Part shown: piece after piece, positions 25,529-39,227 of the stretch | Position numbering within the stretch: the first letter of the stretch is position 1 | Layout: every line of letters begins with the position of its first letter | NCBI GenBank assembly: GCA_037013495.1 | Contig: CM072810.1 | Span: 75,872,449 to 75,936,448, forward strand | From: Hippophae tibetana | Lineage: Eukaryota > Streptophyta > Magnoliopsida > Rosales > Elaeagnaceae | DNA length: 64,000 nucleotides | Direction: 5' to 3' | Program-made: the position numbers and the translations under genes | The notes under the pieces: model-generated | What the model saw: only the letters and a program-made list of their open reading frames with translations | Told to the model about the DNA's origin: nothing | The model's database searches: none

Positions 25529-26720
25529 AATTGTTAAATTTAATGTATTATTTTTATGCTTTTTTTCTTCACGGATGGATTATGCACGTTACACAACTAA
25601 ATAGCAATATGAAGGTTGCATTAGGTTTGTGGTTTTGTTCCGTATAATAGAAAACAGTAGCCTTATGATGGAGGAGGATTTGATAACTTTAGTGAAATTA
25701 CTTTTTAGATATATTGTTGCTTTTATTCCTGTGGTTCTTGAATGAATGCTCCAATTCGACATATCAAAAGGAGTGATCATCTTTTTTGGCATCACACGGT
25801 TGGGGTATTATGGACTTGTTGATGTTGTTTTCGTCTGTGTATTTCGTTTCGTATTTATTTTTGAAATCATAGTCTCTTCTTCTTGATCTTTATTTCTATG
25901 TTCAATCAGTCTTTGTTCTTCATAAATAAAAGAGTAGGAAAAAGAAGATGGGTTATACTCTTCAGAGTATTAAAAAAAAGCAAATTTGAGAAATAAGAGT
26001 TCCAACTTTAAACGGCCATAACTTTTGACTCGTATATCGAAATTAATATTAATATGAATCAAGTTAGAGCTTGTAACGATTCCTATAATCTCAGCTATGT
26101 GGCAGATGAACCTCATTTTTTGAACAAAAACTCTCCTTTTACATCACCTACCGAGGTTTTAATGTTTTCGTTCCATATAGACCCTTTTGTTTTGCTTTGG
26201 ATTTTTTTCAATGCAACTATTACGAATATTGAGGTGCCGACGAAAAGTTTGTTTAAAAATATTCTAAATATCTAATAATTATTCTCATGACAATACAAAT
26301 ATACTCATTACGCTTCACAATTTATTTTTTGGATCATAAAATTCAAAGATTAATTTTCGAAGCCATTTATGTATAGCGATTTTCTTTTTTAGTGAATTGT
26401 TAAATTTAATGTATTATTTTTATATTTTTTCTCTTCACGGATATATTAGGCACATTACATAACTAAATAGCCATATGAAGGTTGCATTAGGTTTAGGGTT
26501 TTGTTCCGTATAATAGAAAACAGTAGCCTTATGATGGAGGAAGATTTGATAACTTTAGTGAAATTACTTTTTAGAAATATTGTGGCTTTTATTCCTGTGG
26601 TTCCTGATTGAATGTTCCAATTCGACATATCAAAAGGAATGATCATCTTTATTGGCATCAATCGGTTGGAGTATTATGGACTTGTTGATGTTGTTTTCGT
26701 CTGTGTATTTCGTTTCGTAT
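25529..26720 (+). repeat. Linker segment with S monomer 26148
   Basis: Holds the right part of monomer 25273 and most of S monomer 26148. The 26148 monomer shares GAGGTTTTAATG, GTGGCTTTTATTCC, GGTTCCTGATTG and AAAAGGAATGAT with S monomers of the 35.7-43.4 kb region, especially 37490 (offset about 11,342). It therefore belongs to that family rather than to the S monomers on its left. Confidence 0.7.
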
Positions 26721-29700
26721 TTATTTTTGAAACGATAGTCTCTTCTTCTTGATCTTTATTTCTATGTTCAATCAGTGTTTGTTCTTCATAAATAAAAGAG
26801 TAGGAAAGATAAGATTGGTTATACTCTTTAGAGTATTAAAAAAAGCAAATTTGAGAAATAAGAGTTCCAACTTTAAACGGCCATAACTTTTGACTCGTAT
26901 ATCAAAATTACTATTATAATATATCAAGTTAGAGCTTCTAACGATTCCTATAATCTCAGCTATGTGGCAGAAGAACCTCATTTTTTAAAGAAAAATTCTC
27001 CTTTTACATCACCTACCGAGGTCTTAATGTTTTTGTTCCATATAGACCCTTTTTTTTGTTTTGGATTGTTTTCAATGCAACTATTACGAATATTGAGGTG
27101 CCGACGAAAAGTGTGTTTAAAAATATTCTAAATATTTTCAATATCTAATAATTATTCTCATGATAGTACAAATATACTCATGACGCTTCACAGTTTATTT
27201 TTTGGATCATAAATTTGAAAGATTAATTTTCGAAGCCATTTATGTATAGCGATTTTCTTTTTTAGTGCATTGTTAAATTTAATGTATTATTTTTATGATT
27301 TTTTTCTTCACGGATGGATTATGCACATTACACAACTAAATAGCCATATGAAGGTTGCATTAGGTTTACGGTTTTGTTCCGTATAATAGAAAACAGTAGC
27401 CTTATGATGGAGGAAGATTTGATAACTTTAGTGAAATTACTTTTTAAAAATATTGTTTCTTTTATTCCTGTGGTTCTTGATTGAATGTTCCAATTCGACA
27501 TATCAAAAGGAGTGATCATCTTTTTTGGCATCAATCGGTTGGGGTATTATGGACTTGTTGATGTTGTTTTCGTCTGTGTATCCGTTTCGTATTTATTTTT
27601 CAAACGATAGTCTCTTCTTCTTGATCTTTATTTCTATGTTCAATCAGTGTTTGTTCTTCATAAATAAAAGAGTAGGAAAGATAAGATTGGTTATACTCTT
27701 TAGAGTATTAAAAAAAGCAAATTTGAGAAATAAGAGTTCCAACTTTAAACGGCCATAACTTTTGACTCGTATATCAAAATTACTATTATAATATATCAAG
27801 TTAGAGCTTCTAACGATTCCTATAATCTCAGCTATGTGGCAGAAGAACCTCATTTTTTAAAGAAAAATTCTCCTTTTACATCACCTACCGAGGTCTTAAT
27901 GTTTTTGTTCCATATAGACCCTTTTTTTGTTTTGGATTGTTTTCAATGCAACTATTACGAATATTGAGGTGCCGACGAAAAGTGTGTTTAAAAATATTCT
28001 AAATATTTTCAATATCTAATAATTATTCTCATGATAGTACAAATATATTCATGACGCTTCACAATTTATTTTTTGGATCATAAATTTGAAAGATTAATTT
28101 TCGAAGCCATTTATGTATAGCGATTTTCTTTTTTAGTGCATTGTTAAATTTAATGTATTATTTTTATGATTTTTTTCTTCACGGATGGATTATGCACATT
28201 ACACAACTAAATAGCTATAGGAAGGTTGCATTAGGTTTAGGGTTTTGGTCCGTATAATAGAAAACAGTAGCCTTATGTTGGAGGAAGATTTGATAACTTT
28301 AGTGAAATTACTTTTTAAAAATATTGTTTCTTTTATTCCTGTGGTTCTTGATTGAATGTTCCAATTCGACATATCAAAAGGAGTGATCATCTTTTTTGGC
28401 ATCAATCGGTTGGGGTATTATGGACTTGTTGATGTTGTTTTCGTCTGTGTATTTCGTTTCGTATTTATTTTTGAAACGATAGTCTCTTCTTCTTGATCTT
28501 TATTTCTATGTTCAATCAGTGTTTGTTCTTCATAAATAAAAGAGTAGGAAAGATAAGATTGGTTATACTCTTTAGAGTATTAAAAAAAGCAAATTTGAGA
28601 AATAAGAGTTCCAACTTTAAACGGCCATAACTTTTGACTCGTATATCAAAATTACTATTATAATATATCAAGTTAGAGCTTCTAACGATTCCTATAATCT
28701 CAGCTATGTGGCAGAAGAACCTCATTTTTTAAAGAAAAATTCTCCTTTTACATCACCTACCGAGGTCTTAATGTTTTTGTTCCATATAGACCCTTTTTTT
28801 GTTTTGGATTGTTTTCAATGCAACTATTACGAATATTGAGGTGCCGACGAAAAGTGTGTTTAAAAATATTCTAAATATTTTCAATATCTAATAATTATTC
28901 TCATGATAGTACAAATATACTCATGACGCTTCACAATTTATTTTTTGGATCATAAATTTGAAAGATTAATTTTCGAAGCCATTTATGTATAGCGATTTTC
29001 TTTTTTAGTGCATTGTTAAATTTAATGTATTATTTTTATGATTTTTTTCTTCACGGATGGATTATGCACATTACACAACTAAATAGCCATATGAAGGTTG
29101 CATTAGGTTTACGGTTTTGTTCCGTATAATAGAAAACAGTAGCCTTATGATGGAGGAAGATTTGATAACTTTAGTGAAATTACTTTTTAGAAATATTGTT
29201 GCTTTTATTCCTGTGGTTCTTGATTGAATGTTCCAATTCGACATATCAAAAGGAGTGATCATCTTTTTTGGCATCAATCGGTTGGGGTATTATGGACTTG
29301 TTGATGTTGTTTTCGTCTGTGTATTTCGTTTCGTATTTATTTTTGAAACGATAGTCTCTTCTTCTTGATCTTTATTTCTATGTTCAATGAGTGTTTGTTC
29401 TTCATAAATAAAAGAGTAGGAAAGATAAGATTGGTTATACTCTTCAGAGTATTAAAAAAAGCAAATTTGAGAAATAAGAGTTCCAACTTTAAACGGCCAT
29501 AACTTTTGACTCGTATATCAAAATTACTATTATAATATATCAACTTAGAGCTTCTAACGATTCCTATAATCTCAGCTATGTGGCAGAAGAACCTCATTTT
29601 TTAAAGAAAAATTCTCCTTTTACATCGCCTACCGAGGTCTTAATGTTTTTGTTCCATATAGACCTTTTTTTTGTTTTGGATTGTTTTCAATGCAACTATT

Positions 29701-29800
29701 ACGAATATTGAGGTGCCGACGAAAAGTGTGTTTAAAAATATTCTAAATATTTTCAATATCTAATAATTATTCTCATGATAGTACAAATATACTCATTACG
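26720..29800 (+). repeat. E-type run: four consecutive 872-bp monomers
   Basis: Monomers at 27013, 27885, 28757 and 29629 are spaced exactly 872 bases apart. They share TTTTGTTTTGGATTGTTTTC (usual form TTTTGCTTTGGATTTTTTTC, with a 2-base loss), GAAACGATAG (CAAACGATAG in one), AGTGTTTGTTC and GGAAAGATAAG. Further isolated E-type monomers lie at 32251 and 39228. T-run length before GTTTTGG varies between 7 and 8. The telo-box site differs within the run (TTTACGG in three, TTTAGGG in 27885), so exchange has mixed parts after the run was formed. Confidence 0.85.
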
Positions 29801-32800
29801 CTTCACAATTTATTTTTTGGATCATAAAATTGAAAGATTAATTTTCGAAGCCATTTATGTATAGCGATTTTCTTTTTTAGTGAATTGTTAAATTTAATGT
29901 ATTATTTTTATGCTTTTTTTCTTCACGGATGGATTATGCACATTACACAACTAAATAGCCATATGAAGGTTGCATTAGGTTTACGGTTTTGTAATGTATA
30001 ATAGAAAACAGTAGCCTTATGATGGAGGAAGATTTGATAACTTTAGTGAAATTACTTTTTAGAAATATTGTTGCTTTTATTCCTGTGGTTCTTGATTGAA
30101 TGCTCCAATTCGACATATCAAAAGGAGTGATCATATTTTTTGGCATCACACGGTAGGGGTATTATGGACTTGTTGATGTTGTTTTCGTCTGTGTATTTCG
30201 TTTCTTATTTATTTTTGAAATCATAGTCTCTTCTTCTTGATCTTTATTTCTATGTGAAATGAGTCTTTGTTCTTCATAAATAAAAGAGTAGGAAAAAGAA
30301 GATTGGTTATACTCTTCAGAGTATTAAAAAAAGCAAATTTGAGAAATAAGAGTTCCAACTTTAAACGGCCATAACTTTTGACTAGTATATCGAAATTACT
30401 ATTAAAATATATCATGTTAGAGCTTCTAACGATTCCTATAATCTCAGCTATATGGCAGAAGAACCTCATTTTTTCAAGAAAAATTCTCCTTTTACATCAC
30501 CTACCGAGGTCTTAATGTTTTTGATCCATATAGACCCTTTTGTTTTGCTTTGGATTTTTTTCAATACAACTATTACGAATATTGAGGTGCCGACGAAAAG
30601 TGTGTTAAAAAACTATTCTAAATATTTTCAATATCTAATAATTATTCTCATGATAGTACAAATATACTCATTACGCTTCACAATTTATTTTTTGGATTAT
30701 AAAATTGAAAGATTAATTTTCGAAGCCATTTATGTATAGCGATTTTCTTTTTTAGTGAATTGTTAAATTTAATGTATTATTTTTATGCTTTTTTTCTTCA
30801 CGAATGGATTAGGCACATTACACAACTAAATAGCCATATGAAGGTTGCATTAGGTTTAGGGTTTTGTTCCGTATAATAGAAAACAGCAACCTTTTGAGGG
30901 AGGAAGATTTTGATAACTTTATTGAAATTACTTTTTAAAAATATTGTTTCTTTTATTCCTGTGGTTCTTGATTGAATGTTCCAATTCGACATATCAAAAG
31001 GAGTTATCATCTTTTTTGGCATCACAAGGTTGGGGTATTATGGACTTGTTGATGTTGTTTTCGTCTGTGTATTTCGTTTCGTATTTATTTTTGAAACGAT
31101 AGTCTCTTCTTCTTGATCTTTATTTCTATGTTCAATAAGTGTTTGTTCTTCATAAATAAAATAGTAGGAAAAAGAAGATTGGTTATACTCTTCAGAGTAT
31201 TAAAAAAAGCAAATTTGAGAAATAAGAGTTCCAACTTTAAACGGCCATAACTTTTGACTCGTATATCAAAATTACTATTATAATATATCAAGTTAGAGCT
31301 TCTAAAGATTCCTATAATCTCAGCTATGTGGCAGAAGAACCTCATTTTTTGAAGAAAAATTCTCCTTTTACATCACCTACCGAGGTCTTAATGTTTTTGT
31401 TCCATATACACCCTTTTGTTTTGCTTTGGGTTTTTTTTAATGCAACTATTACGAATATTGAGGTGCCGACGAAAAGAGTGTTTAAAAATATTCTAAATAT
31501 TTTCAATATCAAATAATTATTCTCATGATAGTACAAATATACTCATTACGCTTCACAATTTATTTTTTGGATCATAAAATTGAAAGATTAATTTTCGAAG
31601 CCATTTATGTATAGCGATTTTCTTTTTTAGTGAATTGTTAAATTTAATGTATTATTTTTATGCTTTTTTTCTTCACGGATGGATTATGCACATTACACAA
31701 CTAAATAGCCATATGAAGGTTGCATTAGGTTTAGGGTTTTGTTCCGTATAATAGAAAACAGTAGCCTTATGTTGGAGGAAGATTTGATAACTTTAGTGAA
31801 ATTACTTTTTAAAAATATTGTTTCTTTTATTCCTGTGGTTCTTGATTGAATGTTCCAATTCGACATATCAAAAGGAGTGATCATCTTTTTTGGCATCAAT
31901 CGGTTGAAGTATTATGGACTTGTTGATGTTGTTTTCGTCTATGTATTTCGTTTCGTATTTATTTTTGAAACGATAGTTTCTTCTTCTTGATCTTTATTTC
32001 TATGTTCAATCAGTGTTTGTTCTTCATAAATAAAAGAGTAGGAAAGATAAGATTGGTTATACTCTTTAGAGTATTAAAAAAAGCAAATTTGAGAAATAAG
32101 AGTTCCAACTTTAAACGGCCATAACTTTTGACTCGTATATCAAAATTACTATTATAATATATCAAGTTAGAGCTTCTAACGATTCCTATAATCTCAGCTA
32201 TGTGGCAGAAGAACCTCATTTTTTAAAGAAAAATTCTCCTTTTACATCACCTACCGAGGTCTTAATGTTTTTGTTCCATATAGACCCTTTTTTTTGTTTT
32301 GGATTGTTTTCAATGCAACTATTACGAATATTGAGGTGCCGACGAAAAGTGTGTTTAAAACTATTCTAAATATTTTCAATATCTAATAATTATTCTCATG
32401 ATAGTACAAATATACTCATTACGCTTCACAATTTATTTTTTGGATTATAAAATTGAAAGATTAATTTTCGAAGCCATTTATGTATAGCGATTTTCTTTTT
32501 TAGTGAATTGTTAAATTTAATGTATTATTTTTATGCTTTTTTTCTTCACGAATGGATTAGGCACATTACACAACTAAATAGCCATATGAAGGTTGCATTA
32601 GGTTTAGGGCTTTGTTCCGTATAATAGAAGACAGCAACCTTTTGAGGGAGGAAGATTTTGATAACTTTAGTGAAATTACTTTTTAAAAATATTGTTTCTT
32701 TTATTCCTGTGGTTCTTGATTGAATGTTCCAATTCGACATATCAAAAGGAGTTATCATCTTTTTTGGCATCACAAGGTTGGGGTATTATGGACTTGTTGA

Positions 32801-33125
32801 TGTTGTTTTCGTCTGTGTATTTCGTTTCGTATTTATTTTTGAAACGATAGTCTCTTCTTCTTGATCTTTATTTCTATGTTCAATCAGTGTTTGTTCTTCA
32901 TAAATAAAAGAGTAGGAAAGATAAGATTGGTTATACTCTTCAGAGTATTAAAAAAAGCAAATTTGAGAAATAAGAGTTCCAACTTTAAACGGCCATAACT
33001 TTTGACTCGTATATCAAAATTACTATTATAATATATCAACTTAGAGCTTCTAACGATTCCTATAATCTCAGCTATGTGGCAGAAGAACCTTATTTTTTTG
33101 AAGAAAAATTCACCTTTTACATCAC
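29801..33125 (+). repeat. Mosaic segment (monomers at 30501, 31377, 32251)
   Basis: The 30501 monomer and its left flank pair with 34000 (offset 3,499) and 40100, sharing CTATGTGAAATGAG and GTGTTAAAAAA. The 31377 monomer pairs with 38355 (offset 6,978) and 43587, sharing CATATACACCC and TTCTAAAGATTCC. The 32251 monomer is E type. A set of GCAACCTTTTGAGGGAGG with AGATTTTGATAAC marks the right halves at 30890, 32630 and 34385. Each monomer here thus has its nearest relative elsewhere in the array. Confidence 0.75.
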
Positions 33126-36100
33126 CTACCGAGGACTTAATGTTTTTGTTCCATATAGACCCTTTTGTTTTGCTTTGGATTTTTTTCAATGCAACTATTA
33201 CGAATATTGAGGTGCCGACGAAAAGTGTGTTTAAAAATATTCTAAATATTTTCAATATCTAATAATTATTCTCATGATAGTACAAATATACTCATTACGC
33301 TTCACAATTTATTTTTTGGATCATAAATTTGAAAGATTAATTTTCGAAGCCATTTATGTATAGCGATTTTCTTTTTTAGTGCATTGTTAAATTTAATGTA
33401 TTATTTTTATGATTTTTTTCTTCACGGATGGATTATGCACATTACACAACTAAATAGCCATATGAAGGTTGCATTAGGTTTACGGTTTTGTTCCGTATAA
33501 TAGAAAACAGTAGCCTTATGATGGAGGAAGATTTGATAACTTTAGTGAAATTACTTTTTAGAAATATTGTTGCTTTTATTCCTGTGGTTCTTGATTGAAT
33601 GCTCCAATTCGACATATCAAAAGGAGTGATCATATTTTTTGGCATCACACGGTAGGGGTATTATGGACTTGTTGATGTTGTTTTCGTCTGTGTATTTCGT
33701 TTCTTATTTATTTTTGAAATCATAGTCTCTTCTTCTTGATCTTTATTTCTATGTGAAATGAGTCTTTGTTCTTCATAAATAAAAGAGTAGGAAAAAGAAG
33801 ATTGGTTATACTCTTCAGAGTATTAAAAAAAGCAAATTTGAGAAATAAGAGTTCCAACTTTAAACGGCCATAACTTTTGACTAGTATATCGAAATTACTA
33901 TTAAAATATATCATGTTAGAGCTTCTAACGATTCCTATAATCTCAGCTATATGGCAGAAGAACCTCATTTTTTCAAGAAAAATTCTCCTTTTACATCACC
34001 TACCGAGGTCTTAATGTTTTTGATCCATATAGACCCTTTTGTTTTGCTTTGGATTTTTTTCAATACAACTATTACGAATATTGAGGTGCCGACGAAAAGT
34101 GTGTTAAAAAATATTCTAAATATTTTCAATATCTAATAATTATTCTCATGATAGTACAAATATACTCATTACGCTTCACAATTTATTTTTTGGATCATAA
34201 AATTGAAAGATTAATTTTCGAAGCCATTTATGTATAGCGATTTTCTTTTTTAGTGAATTGTTAAATTTAATGTATTATTTTTATGCTTTTTTTCTTCACG
34301 AATGGATTAGGCACATTACACAACTAAATAGCCATATGAAGGTTGCATTAGGTTTAGGGTTTTGTTCCGTATAATAGAAAACAGCAACCTTTTGAGGGAG
34401 GAAGATTTTGATAACTTTAGTGAAATTACTTTTTAGAAATATGGTTGCTTTTATTCTTGTGGTTCTTGATTGAATGCTCCAATTCGACATATGAAAAGGA
34501 GTTATCATCTTTTTTGGCATCACAAGGTTGGGGTATTATGGACTTGTTGATGTTGTTTTCGTCTGTGTATTTCGTTTCGTATTTATTTTTGAAACCATAG
34601 TCTCTTCTTCTTGATCTTTATTTCTATGTTCAATCAGTCTTTGTTCTTCATAAATAAAAGAGTAGGAAAGAGAATATTGGTTATACTCTTCAGAGTATTA
34701 AAAAAAGCAAATTTGAGAAATAAGAGTTCCAACTTTAAACGGACTTAACTTTTGACTCGTATATCAAAATTACTATTATAATATATCAAGTTAGAGCTTC
34801 TAACGATTCCTATAATCTCACCTATGTGGCAGAAGAACCTTATTTTTTTGAAGAAAAATTCACCTTTTACATCACCTACCGAGGACTTAATGTTTTTGTT
34901 CCATATAGACCCTTTTGTTTTGCTTTGGATTTTTTTCAATGCAACTATTACGAATATTGAGGTGCCGACGAAAAGTGTGTTTAAAAATATTCTAAATATT
35001 TTCAATATCTAATAATTATTCTCATGACAATACAAATATACTCATTACGCATCACAATTTATTTTTTGGAACATAAATTTGAAAGAATAATTTTCGAAGC
35101 CATTTATGTATAGCGATTTTCTTTTTTAGTGAATTGTTAAATTTAATGTATTATTTTTATGATTTTTTTCTTCACGGATGGATTATGCACATTACACAAC
35201 TAAATAGCCATATGAAGGTTGCATTAGGTTTACGGTTTTGTTCCGTATAATAGAAAACAGTAGCCTTATGATGGAGGAAGATTTGATAACTTTAGTGAAA
35301 TTACTTTTTAGAAATATAGTTGTTTTTATTCCTGTGGTTCTTGATTGAATGCTCCAATTCGACATATCAAAAGGAGTGATCATATTTTTTGGCATCACAC
35401 GGTAGGGGTATTATGGACTTGTTGATGTTGTTTTCGTCTGTGTATTTCGTTTCTTATTTATTTTTGAAATCATAGTCTCTTCTTCTTGATCTTTATTTCT
35501 ATGTTCAATGAGTCTTTGTTCTTCATAAATAAAAGAGTAGGAAAAAGAAGATTGGTTATACTCTTCAGAGTATTAAAAAAAGCAAATTTGAGAAATAAGA
35601 GTTCCAGCTTTAAACGGCCATAACTTTTGACTCGTATATCGAAATTACTATTAAAATATATCATGTTAGAGCTTCTAACGATTCCTATAATCGCAGCTAT
35701 ATGGCAGAAGAACCTCATTTTTTGAACAAAAACACTCCTTTTACATCACCTACCGAGGTTTTAATGTTTTCGTTCCATATAGACCCTTTTGTTTTGCTTT
35801 GGATTTTTTTCAATGCAACTATTACGAATATTGAGGTGCCGACGAAAAGTTTGTTTAAAAATATTCTAAATATCTAATAATTATTCTCATGACAATACAA
35901 ATATACTCATTACGCTTCACAATTTATTTTTTGGATCATAAAATTCAAAGATTAATTTTCGAAGCCATTTATGTATAGCGATTTTATTTTTTAGTGAATT
36001 GTTAAATTTAATTTATTATTTTTATGTTTTTTCTCTTCACGGATGGATTAGGCACATTACATAACTAAATAGCCATATGAAGGTTGCATTAGGTTTAGGG

Positions 36101-39100
36101 TTTTGTTCCGTATAATAGAAAACAGTAGCCTTATGATGGAGGAAGATTTGATAACTTTAGTGAAATTACTTTTTAGAAATATTGTTGCTTTTATTCCTGT
36201 GGTTCCTGATTGAATGTTCCATTTCGACATATCAAAAGGAATGATCATCTTTATTGGCATCAATCGGTTGGAGTACTATGGACTTGTTGATGTTGTTTTC
36301 GTCTATGTATTTCGTTTCGTATTTATTTTTGAAACCATAGTCTCTTCTTCTTGATATTGATTTCTTTGTTCAATCAGTCTTTGTTCTTCATAAATAAAAT
36401 AGTAGGAAAAAGAAGATAGGTTATACTCTTCAGAGTATTAAAAAAAGCAAATTTGAGAAATAAGAGTTCCAACTTTAAACGGCCATAACTTTTGACTCGT
36501 ATATCGAAATTACTATTATAATATATCAAGTTAGAGCTTCTAACGATTCCTATAATCTCAGCTATGTGGCAGAAGAACCTCATTTTTTGAACAAAAATTC
36601 TCCTTTTACATCACCTACCGAGGTCTTAATGTTTTTGTTCCATATACACCCTTTTGTTTTGCTTTGGTTTTTTTTTAATGCAACTATTACGAATATTGAG
36701 GTGCCGACGAAAAGTGTGTTTAAAAATATTCTAAACATTTTCAATATCTAATAATTATTCTCATGATAGTACAAATATACTCATTACGCTTCACAATTTA
36801 TTTTTTGGATCATAAAATTGAAAGATTAATTTTCGAAGCCATTTATATATAGCGATTTTCTTTTTTAGTGAATTGTTAAATTTAATGTATTATTTTTATG
36901 CTTTTTTTTCTTCTCGGATGGATTATGCACGTTACACAACTAAATATCCATATTAAGGTTGCATTAGGTTTATGGTTTTGTTCCGTATAATAGAAAACAG
37001 TAGCCTTATGATGGAGGAAGATTTGATAACTTTACTGAAATTACTTTTTAGAAATATTGTTGCTTTTATTCCTGTGGTTCTTGATTGAATGCTCCAATTC
37101 GACATATCAAAAGTAGTGATCATCTTTTTTGGCATCACAAGGTTGGGGTATTATGGATTTGTTGATGTTGTTTTCATCTATGTATTTCGTTTCGTATTTA
37201 TTTTTGAAACCATAGTCTCGTCTTCTTGATCTTTATTTCTATGTTCAATCAGTATTTTTTCTTCATAAATAAAAGAGTAAGAAAAAGAAGATGGGTTATA
37301 CTCTTCAGAGTATTAAAAAAAGCAAATTTGAGAAATAAGAGTTCCAACTTTAAACGGCCATAACTTTTGACTCTTATATTGAAATTAATATTATAATATA
37401 TCAAGTTAGAGCTTGTAACGATTCCTATAATCTCAGCAATGTGGCAGAAGTACCTCATTTTTTGAACAAAAACTCTCCTTTTACATCACCTACCGAGGTT
37501 TTAAAGTTTTCGTTCCATATAGACCCTTTTGTTTTGCTTTGGATTTTTTTCAATGCAACTATTACGAATATTGAGGTGCCGACGAAAAGTTTGTTTAAAA
37601 ATATTCTAAATATCTAATAATTATTCTCATGACAATACAAATATACTCATTACGCTTCACTATTTATTTTTTGGATCATAAAATTCAAAGATTAATTTTC
37701 GAAGCCATTTATGTATAGCGATTTTCTTCTTTAGTGAATTGTTAAATTTAATGTATTATTTTTATGTTTTTTCTCTTCACGGATGGATTAGGCACATTAC
37801 ATAACTAAATAGCCATATGAAGGTTGCATTAGGTTTAGGGTTTTGTTCCGTATAATAGAAAACAGTAGCCTTATGATGGAGGAAGATTTGATAACTTTAG
37901 TGAAATTACTTTTTAGAAATATTGTGGCTTTTATTCCTGTGGTTCCTGATTGCATGTTCCAATTCGACATATCAAAAGGAATGATAATCTTTATTGGCAT
38001 CAATCGGTTGGAGTATTATGGACTTGTTGATGTTGTTTTCGTCTGTGTATTTCGTTTCGTATTTATTTTTGAAACCATAGTCTCTTCTTCTTGATATTGA
38101 TTTCTTTGTTCAATCAGTCTTTGTTCTTCATAAATAAAATAGTAGGAAAAAGAATATTGGTTATACTCTTCAGAGTATTAAAAAAAGCAAATTTGAGAAA
38201 TAAGAGTTCCAACTTTAAACGGCCATAACTTTTGACTCGTATATCAAAATTACTATTATAATATATCAAGTTAGAGCTTCTAAAGATTCCTATAATCTCA
38301 GCTATGTGGCAGAAGAACCTCATTTTTTGAAGAAAAATTCTCCTTTTACATCACCTACCGAGGTCTTAATGTTTTTGTTCCATATACACCCTTTTGTTTT
38401 GCTTTGGGTTTTTTTTAATGCAACTATTACGAATATTGAGGTGCCGACGAAAAGAGTGTTTAAAAATATTCTAAATATTTTCAATATCTAATAATTATTC
38501 TCATGATAGTCAAATATACTCATTACGCTTCACAATTTATTTTTTGGATCATAAAATTGAAAGATTAATTTTCGAAGCCATTTATATATAGCGATTTTCT
38601 TTTTTAGTGAATTGTTAAATTTAATGTATTATTTTTATGCTTTTTTTCTTCACGGATGGATTATGCACATTACACAACTAAATAGCCATATGAAGGTTGC
38701 ATTAGGTTTAGGGTTTTGGTCCGTATAATAGAAAACAGTAGCCTTATGTTGGAGGAAGATTTGATAACTTTAGTGAAATTACTTTTTAAAAATATTGTTT
38801 CTTTTATTCCTGTGGTTCTTGATTGAATGTTCCAATTCGACATATCAAAAGGAGTGATCATCTTTTTTGGCATCAATCGGTTGGGGTATTATGGACTTGT
38901 TGATGTTGTTTTCGTCTGTGTATTTCGTTTCGTATTTATTTTTGAAACGATAGTCTCTTCTTCTTGATCTTTATTTCTATGTTCAATCAGTGTTTGTTCT
39001 TCATAAATAAAAGAGTAGGAAAGATAAGATTGGTTATACTCTTCAGAGTATTAAAAAAAGCAAATTTGAGAAATAAGAGTTCCAACTTTAAACGGCCATA

Positions 39101-39227
39101 ACTTTTGACTCGTATATCAAAATTACTATTATAATATATCAAGTTAGAGCTTCTAACGATTCCTATAATCTCAGCTATGTGGCAGAAGAACCTCATTTTT
39201 TAAAGAAAAATTCTCCTTTTACATCAC
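33126..39227 (+). repeat. Set alpha (monomers at 33126, 34000, 34876, 35750, 36615, 37490, 38355)
   Basis: Monomers 34000 and 34876 match 40100 and 40975 at about 6,100 bases, and 37490 and 38355 match 42722 and 43587 at 5,232. Set alpha thus has one monomer more than set beta between these points. It contains two S monomers (35750, 37490). The private variants GAGGACTTAATG and AAAAATTCACC at 34876 recur at 33126 and 40975. The order also agrees with set gamma at the window start (offset about 33,120), so this stretch belongs to a three-member family of multi-monomer repeats. Confidence 0.78.
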
